Shown here: positions 53,363 through 63,724 of the stretch, one piece after another | How positions within the stretch are numbered: position 1 is the first letter of the stretch | Layout: every line of letters starts with the position of its first letter | Assembly: GCA_963811335.1 (NCBI GenBank) | Contig: CAWERB010000032.1 | Coordinates: forward strand, 186,001 to 250,000 | DNA: 64,000 nucleotides | Reading direction: 5' to 3' | From: Trebonia sp963811335 | GTDB taxonomy: Bacteria; Actinomycetota; Actinomycetes; Streptosporangiales; Streptosporangiaceae | Program-made: the position numbers and the translations under genes | The notes under the pieces: generated by a model | The model's input: the letters and a program-made list of their open reading frames with translations, nothing else | Database searches by the model: none | What the model was told of the DNA's origin: nothing

Positions 53363-54218
53363 TCACGCCTGCTCGACCGGGGTGTCGGGCATGCGGCCCC
53401 ATTCGGCCCAGGATCCGTCGTAGACGCGGACGTGATCACGGCCGAGCAGGTTGGCGAGGACGAACCAGGCGGTGCTTGCCCGGCCGCCGATGGTGCAGTA
53501 GGTAATCAGTTCGCCGTCGCCGTCCAGGTCAACGGCGGAGAGCATGCCCCGCAGCTCGGCGGCGGTCCGGAAGGACCCGCGGTCGTCGTAGAGGTCGTCG
53601 ATGGGCTGGCGGACCGCCGAGGGGACGTGCCCGGCGCGGCCCCCTGGCTCCATGCCGCCCGACGGCCAGAACCGCTCGCCCCGGTACTCCTCCAGGCTGC
53701 GCACGTCGAGGATGGTGGTGCCCGGTGCGCCGATGGCGCCGCGCACCGCGGCGTGGCCGGCGCGTAGCCGCTTATCCTGCCCACGCAGCGGATAGCTGGT
53801 GGCGGCTGGCTGGGCGGGCGTACTGCTGCACGGCCGGCCCTCGGCGTGCCAGGTGTCACGGGAGCAGTCGAGGATCCGGACATCCTGGTGGCCGTACAGC
53901 TTCATCAGCCACAATCCCATGGCGGGTGCGTACCCGTAGAGCACGACCGTGGTGTCTGGCCGGACGCCTGACCGGGCGAGCAGCCCGGCCAACTGCCGCG
54001 TCATCGACGGGCCGGTAGTCCGCGTCCCGCAGGTCGCTGTACACGTTCCACAGGACGGCTTGATCGATGTGCCAGCGGTCGTACGCGGCCCGGCTCACGT
54101 CTACCTCGACCACCCGGACGGTGGGATCGTGCAGCCGGGCCGCCAGCCATTCGGGATTGACAAGCAGGTCGCGGCGAGCGGTTGATTCAGGTGCATGGGT
54201 AACTGGCGTGGTGTTCAT
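53363..54218 (-). CDS. two-domain rhodanese (thiosulfate sulfurtransferase) (one frameshift)
   Basis: About 285-aa sulfurtransferase. The N-terminal inactive-type rhodanese domain (LLVNPEWLAARLHDPTVRVVEVDVSRAAYDRWHIDQAVLWNVYSDLRDADYRPV, then after a shift near 54004 VVLYGYAPAMGLWLMKLYGHQDVRILD) is followed by the catalytic domain (ILDVRSLEEYRGERFWPSGGMEPGGRAGHVPSAVRQP). The active-site loop YCTIGGRAS carries the persulfide Cys. It transfers sulfane sulfur, classically to cyanide giving thiocyanate. CGGAGGACAAG precedes the ATG at 54218. It is the last gene of the methyltransferase/hydrolase/nitrilase operon. Confidence 0.83.
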
Positions 54219-55278
54219 CTTGTCCTCCGGAGGTTTCCTCAGTGGTATGGATGGTGATGCTGGCGGCATCGTCGACCGCGCTGGCCTGACCGGTTGCTCG
54301 CCGGGCGTGAGGCTGTTGGCGGTGACGGGCTCGCCGCGATAATCGCGGCTGGTGAACGAGACAGCCGCCCTGGGCGTGCGGTCGACGATCAGGTGCAGCG
54401 CGTGGCCGCGGCTGTAGTGGCCCGCCGGGTCGAACTGCTGACGGCTGGCCCTGGCCCGGCCAGCGTCGATCTCGGCGTAGACGATGCCTTCCCGGTCGGT
54501 TAGCGAGGCCGCTCAGCACCTCGCCCTCGGGGCCGATGATGGCGGTGTTGCCGCGCGACAGCCAGTCGTCCGCACCGCCATAGAGCTCCGCGCGGCCCGG
54601 CAGGTCCTCGGGCAGGTCGGTGGCCCGGATGCAAGCGGTGACGCCGACCACGTAGGTGCGGCCTTCCTTGGCGATATGCCGCAGGGTCGGCACCCACATG
54701 TCGGAATTGTCCCAGGTGGGTGCCAGGTAGATGTCGACTCCGCGGGCGTAGAGGGCGGCGCGGGCCAGCGGCATGTAGTTCTCCCAGCAGATCAGGGCGC
54801 CGAGATCGCCGGAGCCGGTGTCGATGACGTCGAGCGTCGATCCGTCACCAGTGCCCCAGACCAGCCGTTCGCCGCCGGTCGGCATGAGCTTCCGGTGCCG
54901 CCCGGCCAGCGTCCCGTCCGGTGCGAAGTGCAGCAGCGCGTTGTAGAGGGTCGCGCCGGCCGCGTCCCGCTCGCTGACGCCGACCGACAGCCAGATGCCG
55001 AGCCGCCTGGCGGTCTCGGCCAGCAGGTCCGTGGCCGGCGACCCGACGACTACCGCCTGGTCAAGGAGCCGGGCGTACAAGGCGCTTGAGGTGGCGTCAC
55101 AGGGCCGGGTGCGCCACACCCAGTCGGGATAGCCGGGCACGAACGCCTCGGGGAAGGCCACCAGCCGCGCGCCTTCGGCGGCGGCCTTCTCGCAGAGCGC
55201 GAGAACCTTGGCGATCGTCGCGTCGCGGTCAAGCAGCACGGGTGCGGCCTGTACGGCAGCCGCCATCATCAGCTCCAC
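54219..55278 (-). CDS. nitrilase (carbon-nitrogen hydrolase family) (one frameshift; 3' end uncertain)
   Basis: About 350-aa nitrilase superfamily enzyme with the catalytic triad Glu44 (AFPEAFVPGYPDW), Lys130 (GRHRKLMPT) and Cys164 (GALICWENYMPLARAALYARGVDIYLAPTWD). The pattern is that of branch-1 nitrilases, which hydrolyse nitriles to acids. The frame changes near 54503; the correct continuation is DREGIVYAEIDAGRARASRQQFDPAGHYSRGHALHLIVDR. That frame has no stop before the rhodanese ATG and runs into it, so the true 3' end or a fusion cannot be settled. The GTG at 55278 follows TAGGAGACAGGCA and overlaps the alpha/beta hydrolase gene by 10 bases. Confidence 0.83.
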
Positions 55279-56148
55279 TGCCTGTCTCCTATCGCCGACG
55301 CCGGCGTTGCGGGCGCGCGGAGCCCGTCAAGGAACCGGGTGAGCAGCTCGTTGACCTCGGTGGGCTGTTCCATGTTGATCATGTGGCCGGCTTGGCCACG
55401 ACGTGGTGCGAGCGCCGGGGATGCGGCGGGCGAGCACGGCGGACATCTCGCGGAAACCAGGCACGTCCTGCTCGCCCACGGCCACCAGGGCGGGCATGGT
55501 GAACTGCTCAGTGCTTTGATGAGGCGCGGTTCATCCTGCCGGTGCGGGTCGTCACCGCTCCAGTGCTGCCCGGGGTACCCGGCGACCATGTCGCCAGCGC
55601 GCTCGCCACCGCCGGCTGCCGCCGGGCGGCCGCGAACAGCGGGTGGGCCAGCCAGGCCGCGCGGCCCGCCAGCAGCCCGCGCTGCTGTGCCTGCCGGGCA
55701 GCCTCTTCGAGTCCCTCGGCCGATTGGGCGTCCCATGGCACGTCATCGAGTACCGCGTCGAGCAGCGCGAGGCCCCGCACGCGCTGCGGTGCGGCCAGGG
55801 CGGCCTGCATGACCACCCGGCCGCCAAAGGACAGCCCGGCGAGCGCGGCCTGTTCGATCGACAGGTGGTCAAGCAGCGCGAGCAGGTCACCGGCGTGGGT
55901 ATACGGCACGGCGGGATCGAACGGCCCGGAGGCGCCGAACCCGCGGCAGTCGTACCTGACCACGCGGAAGCGCGCGGCCAGGTGATCGGCCTGCAGGTCC
56001 CACATGCGCATGTCAAGCCCGAACCCGTGGGCGAGCACCACGGCGGGCCCGGCACCGCTCATCTGGTAGGCCAGCCGGGCACCCGGCAGGGCCAGCACCG
56101 CGGTGGGCCCGCCAGCGCCTTGCCGCGTGCAGCGGGCCCGATGCTCAT
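55269..56148 (-). CDS. alpha/beta hydrolase (several frameshifts)
   Basis: About 290-aa hydrolase. It has ARLAYQMSGAGPAVVLAHGFGLDMRMWDLQADHLAARFRVVRYDCRGFGASGPFDP, the nucleophile elbow LAGLSFGGRVVMQAALAAP (GxSxG), the acid in VAVGEQDVPGFREM and the His in KAGHMINMEQPTEVNELLTRFLDGL. These pieces lie in alternating frames; corrections are needed near 56105, 55592, 55508, 55411 and 55395, several of them in runs of C or G. The start ATG at 56148 overlaps the methyltransferase stop (ATGA). Hydroxynitrile lyases share this fold, but nothing specific shows that activity. Confidence 0.72.
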
Positions 56149-57205
56149 GGCCGCGCCTCGTAGATGAGGTTGAACGGCGTCTGGGCCGCACGGCGGAACC
56201 GGGTGAATCCCGCCTCGGTGAGGACCTGCCTGGTCCGTGCCTCTCCGGCCTGGTTGCCGAGCACCACGTCCGGCTCCTGCGCCATCGCGCTTGGCACGCA
56301 CAGCAGGGTGGAGAAGGCGTAGTAGAGCCCGGCCGACCGGGTTGAGGTTCCCGGCCAGGTCATCGGCGGCGGCGGGCTCCACGAGCAGGAACGTGCCGTC
56401 GTCGGCGAGCGCTTGGCGGATGTGGGCGGCGGCCGTCACCGGATGGCCCATGTCGTGCAGGCAGTCGAACGCGGCGATCAGGTCGTACCCGGTGCCGGGG
56501 AACCCGTCGGCGGGCGCGACGGCGAACCGGGTGCGCTCGCCGAGCCCGGCGTCCGCGGCGGCCTTGGCGGCACGCTCGATCGAGGCAGCGTGATAGTCGT
56601 AGCCGGTAAAGGTCGAGGCGGGATACGCCTGCGCCATGATCCGGGTGGAGGCGCCGTGCCCGCAGCCGACGTCGGCGACCTTCGCCCCGGCCCGCAGCTT
56701 GGCCTCCACCCCGTCGAGGGCGGGAATCCAGGACTGGACCAGATTGGCACGGTAACCCGGCGCGAAGAACTGCTCGCACCCGTCGAACACTTCACTGTCC
56801 TGGTCGTGCCAGGCCAGTCCGGCGCCGGTGCGGAACGCCTCACTGATCCGCGGCTCGGCGCGCAGTGAGGCCAGCGCGAGCACGAACGCGCCAGGCAGGA
56901 AACACGGGCCGTCCGGGTCGGCCAGCGCGAGCGCCTGCTCCGCCGAGAGGAAGAACCGGCCATCGCCCGTCCAGGTTACGTAGCCGGAGGCCGCCTGGGC
57001 GGCCAGCCACTCGGTGACGTACCGGGGTGCGGTCCCCGGTGCGCGCCGCGAGTTCCGCCGCGGTGAGCGGCGGCGCTTCGGCGAGCGTGCGGTAGAGCCC
57101 GAGCCGGTGGCCGATGACCACCATCGCCGCGTTGGCGGTCGCGCCCAGGTCGGCCACGAACTGGCCGAGGAATTCATTGAGTTTCGCTTCATCGACGGCG
57201 GCCAT
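56145..57205 (-). CDS. SAM-dependent methyltransferase with N-terminal winged helix (two frameshifts)
   Basis: About 353-aa protein of the Rv2258c-like type. The N-terminal winged-helix/dimerisation region (KLNEFLGQFVADLGATANAAMVVIGHRLGLYRTLAEAPPLTAAELAARTG...YVTEWLAAQAASGYV) precedes the Rossmann methyltransferase domain with motif I KVADVGCGHGASTRIMAQAYP, then GYDYHAASIERA, DLIAAFDCLHDMGHP and LLVEPAAADDLAGNLNPV. Frame changes occur near 57032 and 56337. The ATG at 57205 follows CAGGAGGCATCCTC. It is the first gene of the hydrolase/nitrilase/rhodanese operon. The methyl acceptor is unknown. Confidence 0.78.
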
Positions 57206-57339
57206 GAGGATGCCTCCTGCGTGTGCGGGCGGGGGTACCTGACGCCCCGCATGACCGCATCGTGGCTCGCGGCGGCTGACGGCCACATCGGTGCGCGTAC
57301 CCAATCAGCGCCGCTGCGGCCCCCGGCAGGCGCCGTGGC

Positions 57340-57402
57340 GGCTACCCAGTTAAGCCCGGCTGGCTACCCGGTTAACCGGTGCGGCCGCCAGTCAAGCCCG
57401 GC
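57340..57402. promoter_or_regulatory. repeated operator-like motif upstream of the nitrilase operon
   Basis: GGCTACCCAGTTAAGCC (57340-57356) and GGCTACCCGGTTAACC (57362-57377) are direct repeats with a 22-bp period, two helical turns. The second contains the perfect palindrome CCGGTTAACCGG (57368-57379). A third relative, CCAGTCAAGCCCGG, lies at about 57388-57401. They are 135-200 bp upstream of the methyltransferase start. Confidence 0.5.
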
Positions 57403-60253
57403 GGCGTACCCGGCAAGCTGCGCGGCGCATGCCGGTCTTGGCCAGCAGGCTGGCCACGTGCTTTTCCACGGTGCGCGACGACAGGAACATCTCCGCGGCG
57501 ATCTCCTTGTTGGCCAGGCCCCGGGCGGCCAGCCGCAGCACGTCCGCCTCGCGCTCGGTCACGCCGATCGCCCGCAGCTGGCCGGGCAGCCCGGCGCTGT
57601 CGGCCTGCCGTCGCGGTACCGGCGCTCCCGCCTGGCGCAGCAGGTTCCGGCAGGCGGCGGCCACCCGGTCATCGCCGCGGTCGGCGAAATAGCCGACGGT
57701 CTCCCGCAGCCAGCCGACCGGGTCTCCCCAGCCGTCGGCGAGCGCGGCTTGCGCGGCCACGCGCCTTGCGTAGTGCCTGTACCAGGCGACAAGCGGTCCC
57801 ATCTGCGCGTCCGCTGCGTCGAACGCCGCCGCGGCATCGTCCCGCTTGCCCTCCCGGCCCGCGAGGATGGCGCCCGCGTAACCGAGCAGGGAACCGACCA
57901 CCAGGTGCCGGCTGCCGTGGGCGGCCCGCACCCGGGCCGCGGCCGCCTCCGCGTCCAGGCCAAGCAGGGCGCCGAGCAGCGGCCACAGGCCGAGGAACGG
58001 CGGGGCCATGGTGGCCGTGCGAGCTCAGTATCAGCCCGGCCCCCGTGGTCATCTGCTCGTGGGCCAGCTCGATGTCCTCGGCGAGCAGCGAGAACGTGGC
58101 CCGGCAGTGTCCCCACGAGCAGCCCGTCACGTCCGGGTCATCCGGAGCGAGCGCGGTCGCCTCGGCGATCCGCGCCTCCATGGCCTCATCCTCACCCGAG
58201 ATCGCGTGCGCGGTGGCCTGGAAGATCAGCGCCATCGGCAGCGTCGCCAGGTGGAACCGGCGCGATGCCTGCTCGCACCGCCGGGCGGCTTCCATCGCCT
58301 CACCGGGCGGAACTGCTTGTTAAGCCCGGCCGCGATCTGCAGGTCAAGCGTCGCGCTCAGCGCGAGAGCGCCCTGGGCCGCGGCCAGTTCCCGCGCCTGC
58401 TCAAGCCGGGCCGTGCTCTCGGTGCGCAGCTGGTCGATCGTGCCAAGCTCGTGCAGTGCCCGCAACTGCCACAGCCGCAACCCGTGCGCGCCGGCCACCG
58501 TGTGCTCCTGGTTGAAGAACCCCTCGGCCACGTCGAGGTCACGCTGCCTGGCGACCCGGCCCAGCACCTCAAGCGCCTCGCAGGCCACCTCTGGCAGCCC
58601 TCCGTACTCGGCCGCGCCCAGTGCCGCCGCTGCGAGCCGTTCCGCCTCGGCCAGGTCTCCCCGGCCGACCGCCACCTGCGCCGCGCACGCGTCCACCTGG
58701 GCGGAATCGGTCCCGGGTGACTTGCGGGCGACCTGGACGCTCGCGGCCGCCTCCGCCCAGCGCGCGCCGGCGATCGCGGCCCGCGCGATCCCCAGGTGCA
58801 GCGGCCCGGCCCGGGCCGTGGCGGTACCGCCGAGGCCGGCGAGCAGCCTCCTGCCCATCTCGATCGCGCGGTCAACCTGCCCGGACAAGGCGAACGCCTC
58901 GGTCAGCGCCTCGTCCGCCCCGGTGCCGAGCACCGGGTCATCCGCGCCGATCAGGGCCCGGGCCCGCAGGAGCGTTTGCTCGGCGCTGGCCAGCGCGCCC
59001 ACCGCGAGGTCGCGCCGCCCGGCCTCAAGGAGCAGCGCACCCGCGCGTGCCTTGTTCCCCGCCTCCTCGGCCAGCTCAGCGGCCAGCACGCACCATGTCC
59101 CGGGCAGGCCCGGATGCGCCGCCTCCACCGCGGCAAGAGCCTGCCCGGCGAGCAGCGCCCGTTCCGGCGACAGCAGCCCGGCCAGGACCGCCTCGTGAGT
59201 GAGCGCGTGCCGGAACCGGAAGCTGTCACCGTCGGCCGCGACCAGCTGCAGGCCCACCCCGCGCCGCAGCGCCGTGACCACGGCGGCATCCGGCAGGCCG
59301 GTGACCTGGCCGAGCAGCGCCCAGTCGAACCTGCGGCCGATGACGGCGGCCGCGCAGACCACACGGCGGGCATCGGCGTCCAGCCCGTCGAGCCGCCGGC
59401 CCACGGCATCGGCGAACGTGGCGGGCACTCCCGATCCGGCCAGGTCGCCGGCGTGCCAGAAGCCATCGCGCTCGGTCAGCGTGCCGTCGCCGATCAGGCC
59501 CGCGAGCACCTCCTCGACCAGGAACGGCAGGCCCTCGGCGCGCTCCGCTATCACCGACTGGACCACGTCAGGCAATTCGGCGGCGCCGACGCACGCCAGC
59601 GCCATGCGAGCGGTCGCCGTCACGTCCAGGCGGTCGAGCGGCAGCACGGCCGCCGCCCCGCGCGCCTGCAGCGCGCCGGCCAGCCCGGCCGCCTCGCCGC
59701 CCTCTTCGCCGCGCAGGGTGCCCACGCACAGCACGCGCTCGGCGGAGAGGTTGTCGGCCAGGTACTCAAGCAGCGCGAGCGTCTCCCTGTCGGCCCAGTG
59801 CAGGTCCTCGAGCACCAGCAGGCAGCCGGCGTCGCCTGACTGGACGCGCAGCAGTTGCAGCACCGCCTCACCGAGGAACACCAGCGAGTCGTCGCCCGTC
59901 CCGTCCCGTGGCCTGCGCCACTGCGGAACCAGCCGGCCGAGCGCGGGCCGGAACGGATCCAGTTCCCCGCTGCCTGGCAGGCGGCCGGCGCGGGCAGCCG
60001 GGGCAAGCGCCTCGGCGAACGGCCGGAACGGCGCGGGCACGCCTCCGGCCACCGCCCGCCCGGCCACGGTCACCAGGCCCTGCTCGCGGGACGCGCGCGC
60101 GATCTCGCGGATCAGCCGTGACTTCCCGACCCCGGCCTCGCCGGTGACGAAGACCGTGCCGCCGCGCCCGGCCCGCGCCGCGGCCAGGGCAGCCTGCAGC
60201 TGACGGGACTCCTCATCCCGCCCGACGAGCACCGGGCACAGCACCTGCCGCAT
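57392..60253 (-). CDS. LuxR-family ATP-binding (LAL) regulator (two frameshifts)
   Basis: About 953-aa LAL protein. The N-terminal AAA/NB-ARC-like ATPase has Walker A FVTGEAGVGKSRLIREIA and Walker B CLLVLEDLHWADRETLALLEYLA. A long helical TPR-like sensor region follows (ALASAEQTLLRARALIG, WAEAAASVQVARK, GDLAEAERLAAAALG). The C-terminal LuxR HTH is VTEREADVLRLAARGLANKEIAAEMFLSSRTVEKHVASLLAKTGMRRA. Frame changes near 58310 and 58015 separate three in-register pieces. The ATG at 60253 is preferred over 60274. It lies upstream of the nitrilase operon on the same strand and is its most likely regulator. Confidence 0.83.
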
Positions 60254-60684
60254 ACGACAAGTATTGGACACCACGGTCGTTCACGCACCAGGCCCCCGCC
60301 CTAGCCGGCCTGGGGCGACGGCTGGCCGGGCGGATCAGCAGGCAGCTGCTCGTGGCGGTGACGTAGACCTTGCCGGCGGCGTCGGTGATCCTGGCCTCGG
60401 CGAGCGCCGTGCGGCGGCCGAGGTGGACAACGGTGCCCTCGGCGGTGATCGGGCCGGTGTCGACGGTGACCGGCCGGAGGAACTTCACCGACAGGTCCAG
60501 GCTCGTGTAGAAGACCCCGGCCGGGAGCATGGTGTGCACGGCGCAGCCGCACGCTGAGTCCGCCATGGTCGCGAACACGCCGCCGTGCACGCTGCCGAGC
60601 GGGTTGTAGTGGAACTCCCTGGGCGTCAGCCGGAAGGCGGCACGCGCGCCGATCAAGGTCTCGCTGACCTGCGATGACGGGCAT
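60213..60684 (-). CDS. PaaI-type hotdog thioesterase (one frameshift)
   Basis: About 157-aa single-hotdog acyl-CoA thioesterase with REFHYNPLGSVHGGVFATMADSACGCAVHTML (the conserved HGG-x-Asp helix), SLDLSVKFLRPVTVDTGPITAEGTVVHLGRRTALAEARITDAAGKVYVTATSSCLLI. The start fragment MPVIAGQ at 60684 joins VSETLIGARAAFRLTP after a shift near 60668. The 3' end overlaps the LAL gene start, suggesting coupling. The substrate is probably a medium-chain or aromatic acyl-CoA. The 60685-60924 region upstream has no gene. Confidence 0.75.
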
Positions 60685-60924
60685 GAACTTGGCCCGCGCC
60701 CGCGGCTGGTGGTGGAACCGGGCCCGGGCAGCCGGGAGCGACAGCCGGCCCCGTGAGGATCGCCCGAACGAGGGCGTGGTTCGCCGGCGACCTCAGCCGT
60801 TTCCCGGCCAGGCGCCGCTGGCCGGCGGGCGGGCGCGCCCGACGCGCCGGGCGCGGCCTGAAGCCAACGGCCGGCGGCCGCCCGGCGCGGGTTTCCCGAG
60901 CCGTACCTAAGGGAGAGATCTGGT

Positions 60925-61803
60925 ATGGCAGAGATCCGGGTCGGAACGGCGGGATGGACCGACAAGACGCTGATCGAATCCGGCTGGTACCCGGACGGCG
61001 CCAGCAACCCGGAGAAGCGCCTGCGGTATTACGCGAGTCAGTTCCCGCTGGTCGAGGTGGACTCCGCGTACTACGCACTGCCTGCCGAGCAGACCGCCAC
61101 CGCGTGGGCGGAACGGACCCCCGAGAACTTCACCTTCAACGTTAAGGCGTTCAGCCTGTTCACCCAGCACCCCACCCCGGTGCGGGCGCTGCCGAAAGAC
61201 CTGCGAGAGGCCGCGGGCAAGGCGGGCAAGGACCGCGTCTACCTCAAGGACGTCGACCAGGAGGTGACCGAGCAAGCCTGGGACCGGTTCCTGGCCGCGC
61301 TCGAGCCGCTGCGCCAGGCAGGCAAGCTCGGCGCGATCCTGCTCCAGTTCCCGCCCTGGTTCCCGATCGGCCGCGCGAACAAGCAGTACATCGTCAGCTG
61401 CGCCGAGCGGATCGCGCCGCGCCGGGTCTGCGTCGAGTTCCGCAACCACACGTGGATGACCGAGGACAACCAGCGGGAGACCCTGGACTTCCTGTCCGCG
61501 CACCAGCTCCCGTACGTGTGCGTGGACGAACCGCAGGGCTACCCGAGCTCCATTCCGCCGGTGCTCGCCGCCACCAGCGACCTGGCCGTCGTCCGGCTGC
61601 ACGGCCATTCCGACAAATGGGACGCCAAGAGCGTCCAGGAGCGGTTCCGCTACCGCTACAGCGACGAGGAGCTGGCGAAATGGGCCGGCAACGTACGGCA
61701 CCTGGCCGAGGACGCCGCGGAGACCCACGTGGTGTTCAACAACTGCTACCGCGACTACGCCCACGTCAACGCGCAGCAGCTGGAGGCACTGCTCGCCGCC
61801 TGA
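60925..61803 (+). CDS. DUF72 domain protein
   Basis: 292-aa TIM-barrel protein of the DUF72 (YecE) family, function unknown. Landmarks are IRVGTAGWTDKTLIESGWYPDGASNPEKRLRYYASQFPLVEVDSAYYALP, PENFTFNVKAFSLFTQHPT, LLQFPPWF, VCVEFRNHTWM and VVRLHGHSDKWDAKSVQERFRYRYSDEELAKWA. The start follows AAGGGAGAGA. It is intact and stands alone. Convergent with the response regulator gene; the 55-bp gap contains the perfect palindrome TCAAGCGCTTGA (61829-61840). Confidence 0.9.
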   Translation: MAEIRVGTAGWTDKTLIESGWYPDGASNPEKRLRYYASQFPLVEVDSAYYALPAEQTATAWAERTPENFTFNVKAFSLFTQHPTPVRALPKDLREAAGKAGKDRVYLKDVDQEVTEQAWDRFLAALEPLRQAGKLGAILLQFPPWFPIGRANKQYIVSCAERIAPRRVCVEFRNHTWMTEDNQRETLDFLSAHQLPYVCVDEPQGYPSSIPPVLAATSDLAVVRLHGHSDKWDAKSVQERFRYRYSDEELAKWAGNVRHLAEDAAETHVVFNNCYRDYAHVNAQQLEALLAA

Positions 61804-61858
61804 ACTTGAGCGCGCCGCGGATTTGACTTCAAGCGCTTGAGGCATGTGACGCTGCGAG

Positions 61859-62556
61859 TTAGTCCGCGCCGTTCTCCAGGGCGTAGCGCACCAGTTGTGC
61901 CTTGTTGTGCAACTGGAGCTTGGTGAGGGTGTTGCGGACGTGGTTCTGCACGGTCCTGGTGGGACAGCGTCAGGCGCTGGCCGATCTGCGGGTAGGTCAG
62001 GCCCTTGGCCACCAGCCGGAGAACCTCGGTCTCCCGGCCGGTCAGCTGGGGTGTTATCCCGGTGCCCCGGCTGCCAGTGTGCTCGCTGGCCGAGGGAGCC
62101 GTGCCGTCCGTCCTGACGAGCCGGCGGTACTCGCCGAGTACCAGGCGAGGCGAGTGCCGGGGTGAAGACCGGATGCCCGGCCGCCGCTGACCGTACCGCG
62201 TCGACCAGCTCGGTCAGCCGAGCGGACTTCAGCACGTAGCCCACGGCGCCGGCGGTGACCGCGTCCAGCACGTCCTGCTGCGCGCCGCTGGCCGACAGCA
62301 TCAGCACGCGGACCGACGGCCGCGCCGCCAGCAGGCGGCGGGCCACCTCGGCGCCGGACTCGTCGGGCAGGTTCAGGTCGAGCAGCACGACATCGGGCCG
62401 GGTGGCCGCGATGATGCGCAGTGCCTGCGCCCCGTCACCCGCCGTCCCGGCGATCGTGTACCCGGCCTCGGACAGGTAGCGCGCGGTGCCTTCCCGCCAG
62501 ATCGGATGATCGTCCACCACCAGGACGCGGATCGCCGGGTCAGGTCCTGCTGACAC
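61859..62556 (-). CDS. response regulator, NarL family (two frameshifts)
   Basis: About 232-aa regulator. The receiver has IRVLVVDDHPIWREG, LLDLNLPDESG (phospho-Asp) and GYVLKSARLTELVDAV. The LuxR HTH LTGRETEVLRLVAKGLTYPQIGQRL...LSHRTVQNHVRNTLTKLQLHNKAQLVRYALENGAD ends at TAA 61859. The frame changes near 62150 and again near 61960, where one extra G in a tggtggg run explains the break. The GTG at 62556 lies inside the end of the upstream kinase gene, so the pair is translationally coupled. Confidence 0.82.
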
Positions 62557-63644
62557 GCAGCTCCACCTCCGTTCCGAGGCCGGGGACGACATCAGGGACG
62601 CGGTTCCGCCGACCTCGCGGACCCGCCCCACGATGGAGTGCGAGACACCGAGCCGCCCTTCCGCCGCGGCCACGGCCAGCCGTCCCTCGCCGAATCCCGC
62701 GCCGTCGTCCCGTACGCTCACCGTCACGTGCTGGTCCTCATCCTCCAGGAGCACCCAGGCCCGCGCTTCCGGGCCGGCGTGCCGCGCCACGTTGTCGAGA
62801 GCGGCCGCGACGGCGCCGCTCAGGGCGGTCGCCGTCACCGCGGGGAGCAGCACCGGCGTCGCGGGGCACGACACCGTGATCCTCGGGTCCGCCAGCGGGC
62901 CGACCAGGCTGCGCACATCGAGCAGGCCGCCCAGTGCGCGGGCCTGGTCGCCACCCGGGACAAGAAGCGCCCGCAGCGCGCCTTCCTGCTCGCCGGCGAG
63001 CTTGCCGAGCTCGGCCGCCTCCCCGCCGAGGGCATGCCCCCTGCTGCTGATCAGCGCGAGGACCTGCAGGACCGAGTCGTGGATGCCCCGGGCAATGCGC
63101 TCGCGCTCGGTCGCCGCCGCGTCTCGCCTGGCGGCGTTCTCGATCTCGGCCTCGGCCCGGCGGCCAAGCTGGAGGAGGTAGCCGCCGATGCTGCCGGCGA
63201 TCGCCAGCAGCACGATCCCGTTGAACGTGGCGCCCGTCGAGAGCGCGGGGTGCTCGATAGGTCCGCGGCGGCGATGATGAGCGCGGCGCCGAACCCCGCC
63301 CACGGGCCGCTCGCCACCCCGCAGGCGAGGACCGGCGCGGCGGCCCAGGCGGTGGGAACGGTCGGCGCGCCCGCGTTGATCCTCGCCGCCGTGTCGATCC
63401 AGCGGGTGCTCAGGATCAGCGCCACCGCGACGGACAGGTCGAGGGCGATCAGCCAGGCGGTCCGTCCCGCCGGCCGCCGGTAGGCGGCGACAGTCACGCA
63501 GGTCCAGCCCGCCATGACGGCGAGCGCCGCGAGGCCGGCCGCCGGGCGCGCGTAAGACCCGTGGTCGCGGAGGATAAGCACGGCCGCGTAGCACAAGGTG
63601 ATGACGCGGTACAGCGATACGACCCGCCACAGCTGAGCGGCCAT
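62540..63644 (-). CDS. sensor histidine kinase, NreB/DegS-like (two frameshifts)
   Basis: About 367-aa kinase. Several N-terminal membrane helices (VITLCYAAVLILRDHG, LAALAVMAGWTCVTVAAY, WLIALDLSVAVALILS, AAPVLACGVASGPWAGFGAALIIAA) and, after a shift near 63255, FNGIVLLAIAGSIGGYLLQL precede the coiled coil. The phospho-acceptor motif is RERIARGIHDSVLQVLALI. The HATPase has AALDNVARHAGPEARAWVLL and VRDDGAGFGEGRL...GRLGVSHSIVGRVREVGGTASLMS. A shift near 62568 in a C run restores GLGTEVELRVSRT and the stop at 62540. Uncorrected, the kinase and regulator read as one frame, an artefact. Confidence 0.82.
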
Positions 63645-63724
63645 GGCGCAGACGCTACCCGGCCGCGCCGTCGCTGGCGAGTGCCCGGGGAAGCACCCGC
63701 CGACAACCGCGTCGCGGCCCGCAC

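Noticed and set aside
53363..57205. Interpretation of the nitrilase operon as an auxin (indole-3-acetonitrile) pathway
   Set aside because: Nitrilase alone does not indicate this. No tryptophan or aldoxime genes are present, and rhodanese would be unexplained.
61829..61840. Perfect palindrome TCAAGCGCTTGA as an operator
   Set aside because: It lies between convergent genes with no promoter nearby. The stem is short and without a U-tract, so neither an operator nor a terminator role is supported.
62540..63644. Apparent fusion of the histidine kinase and response regulator into one hybrid protein in a single long frame
   Set aside because: The fusion appears only because a base is missing in a C run near 62568. 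With it restored, the kinase ends GLGTEVELRVSRT-stop and the regulator has its own overlapping GTG start.
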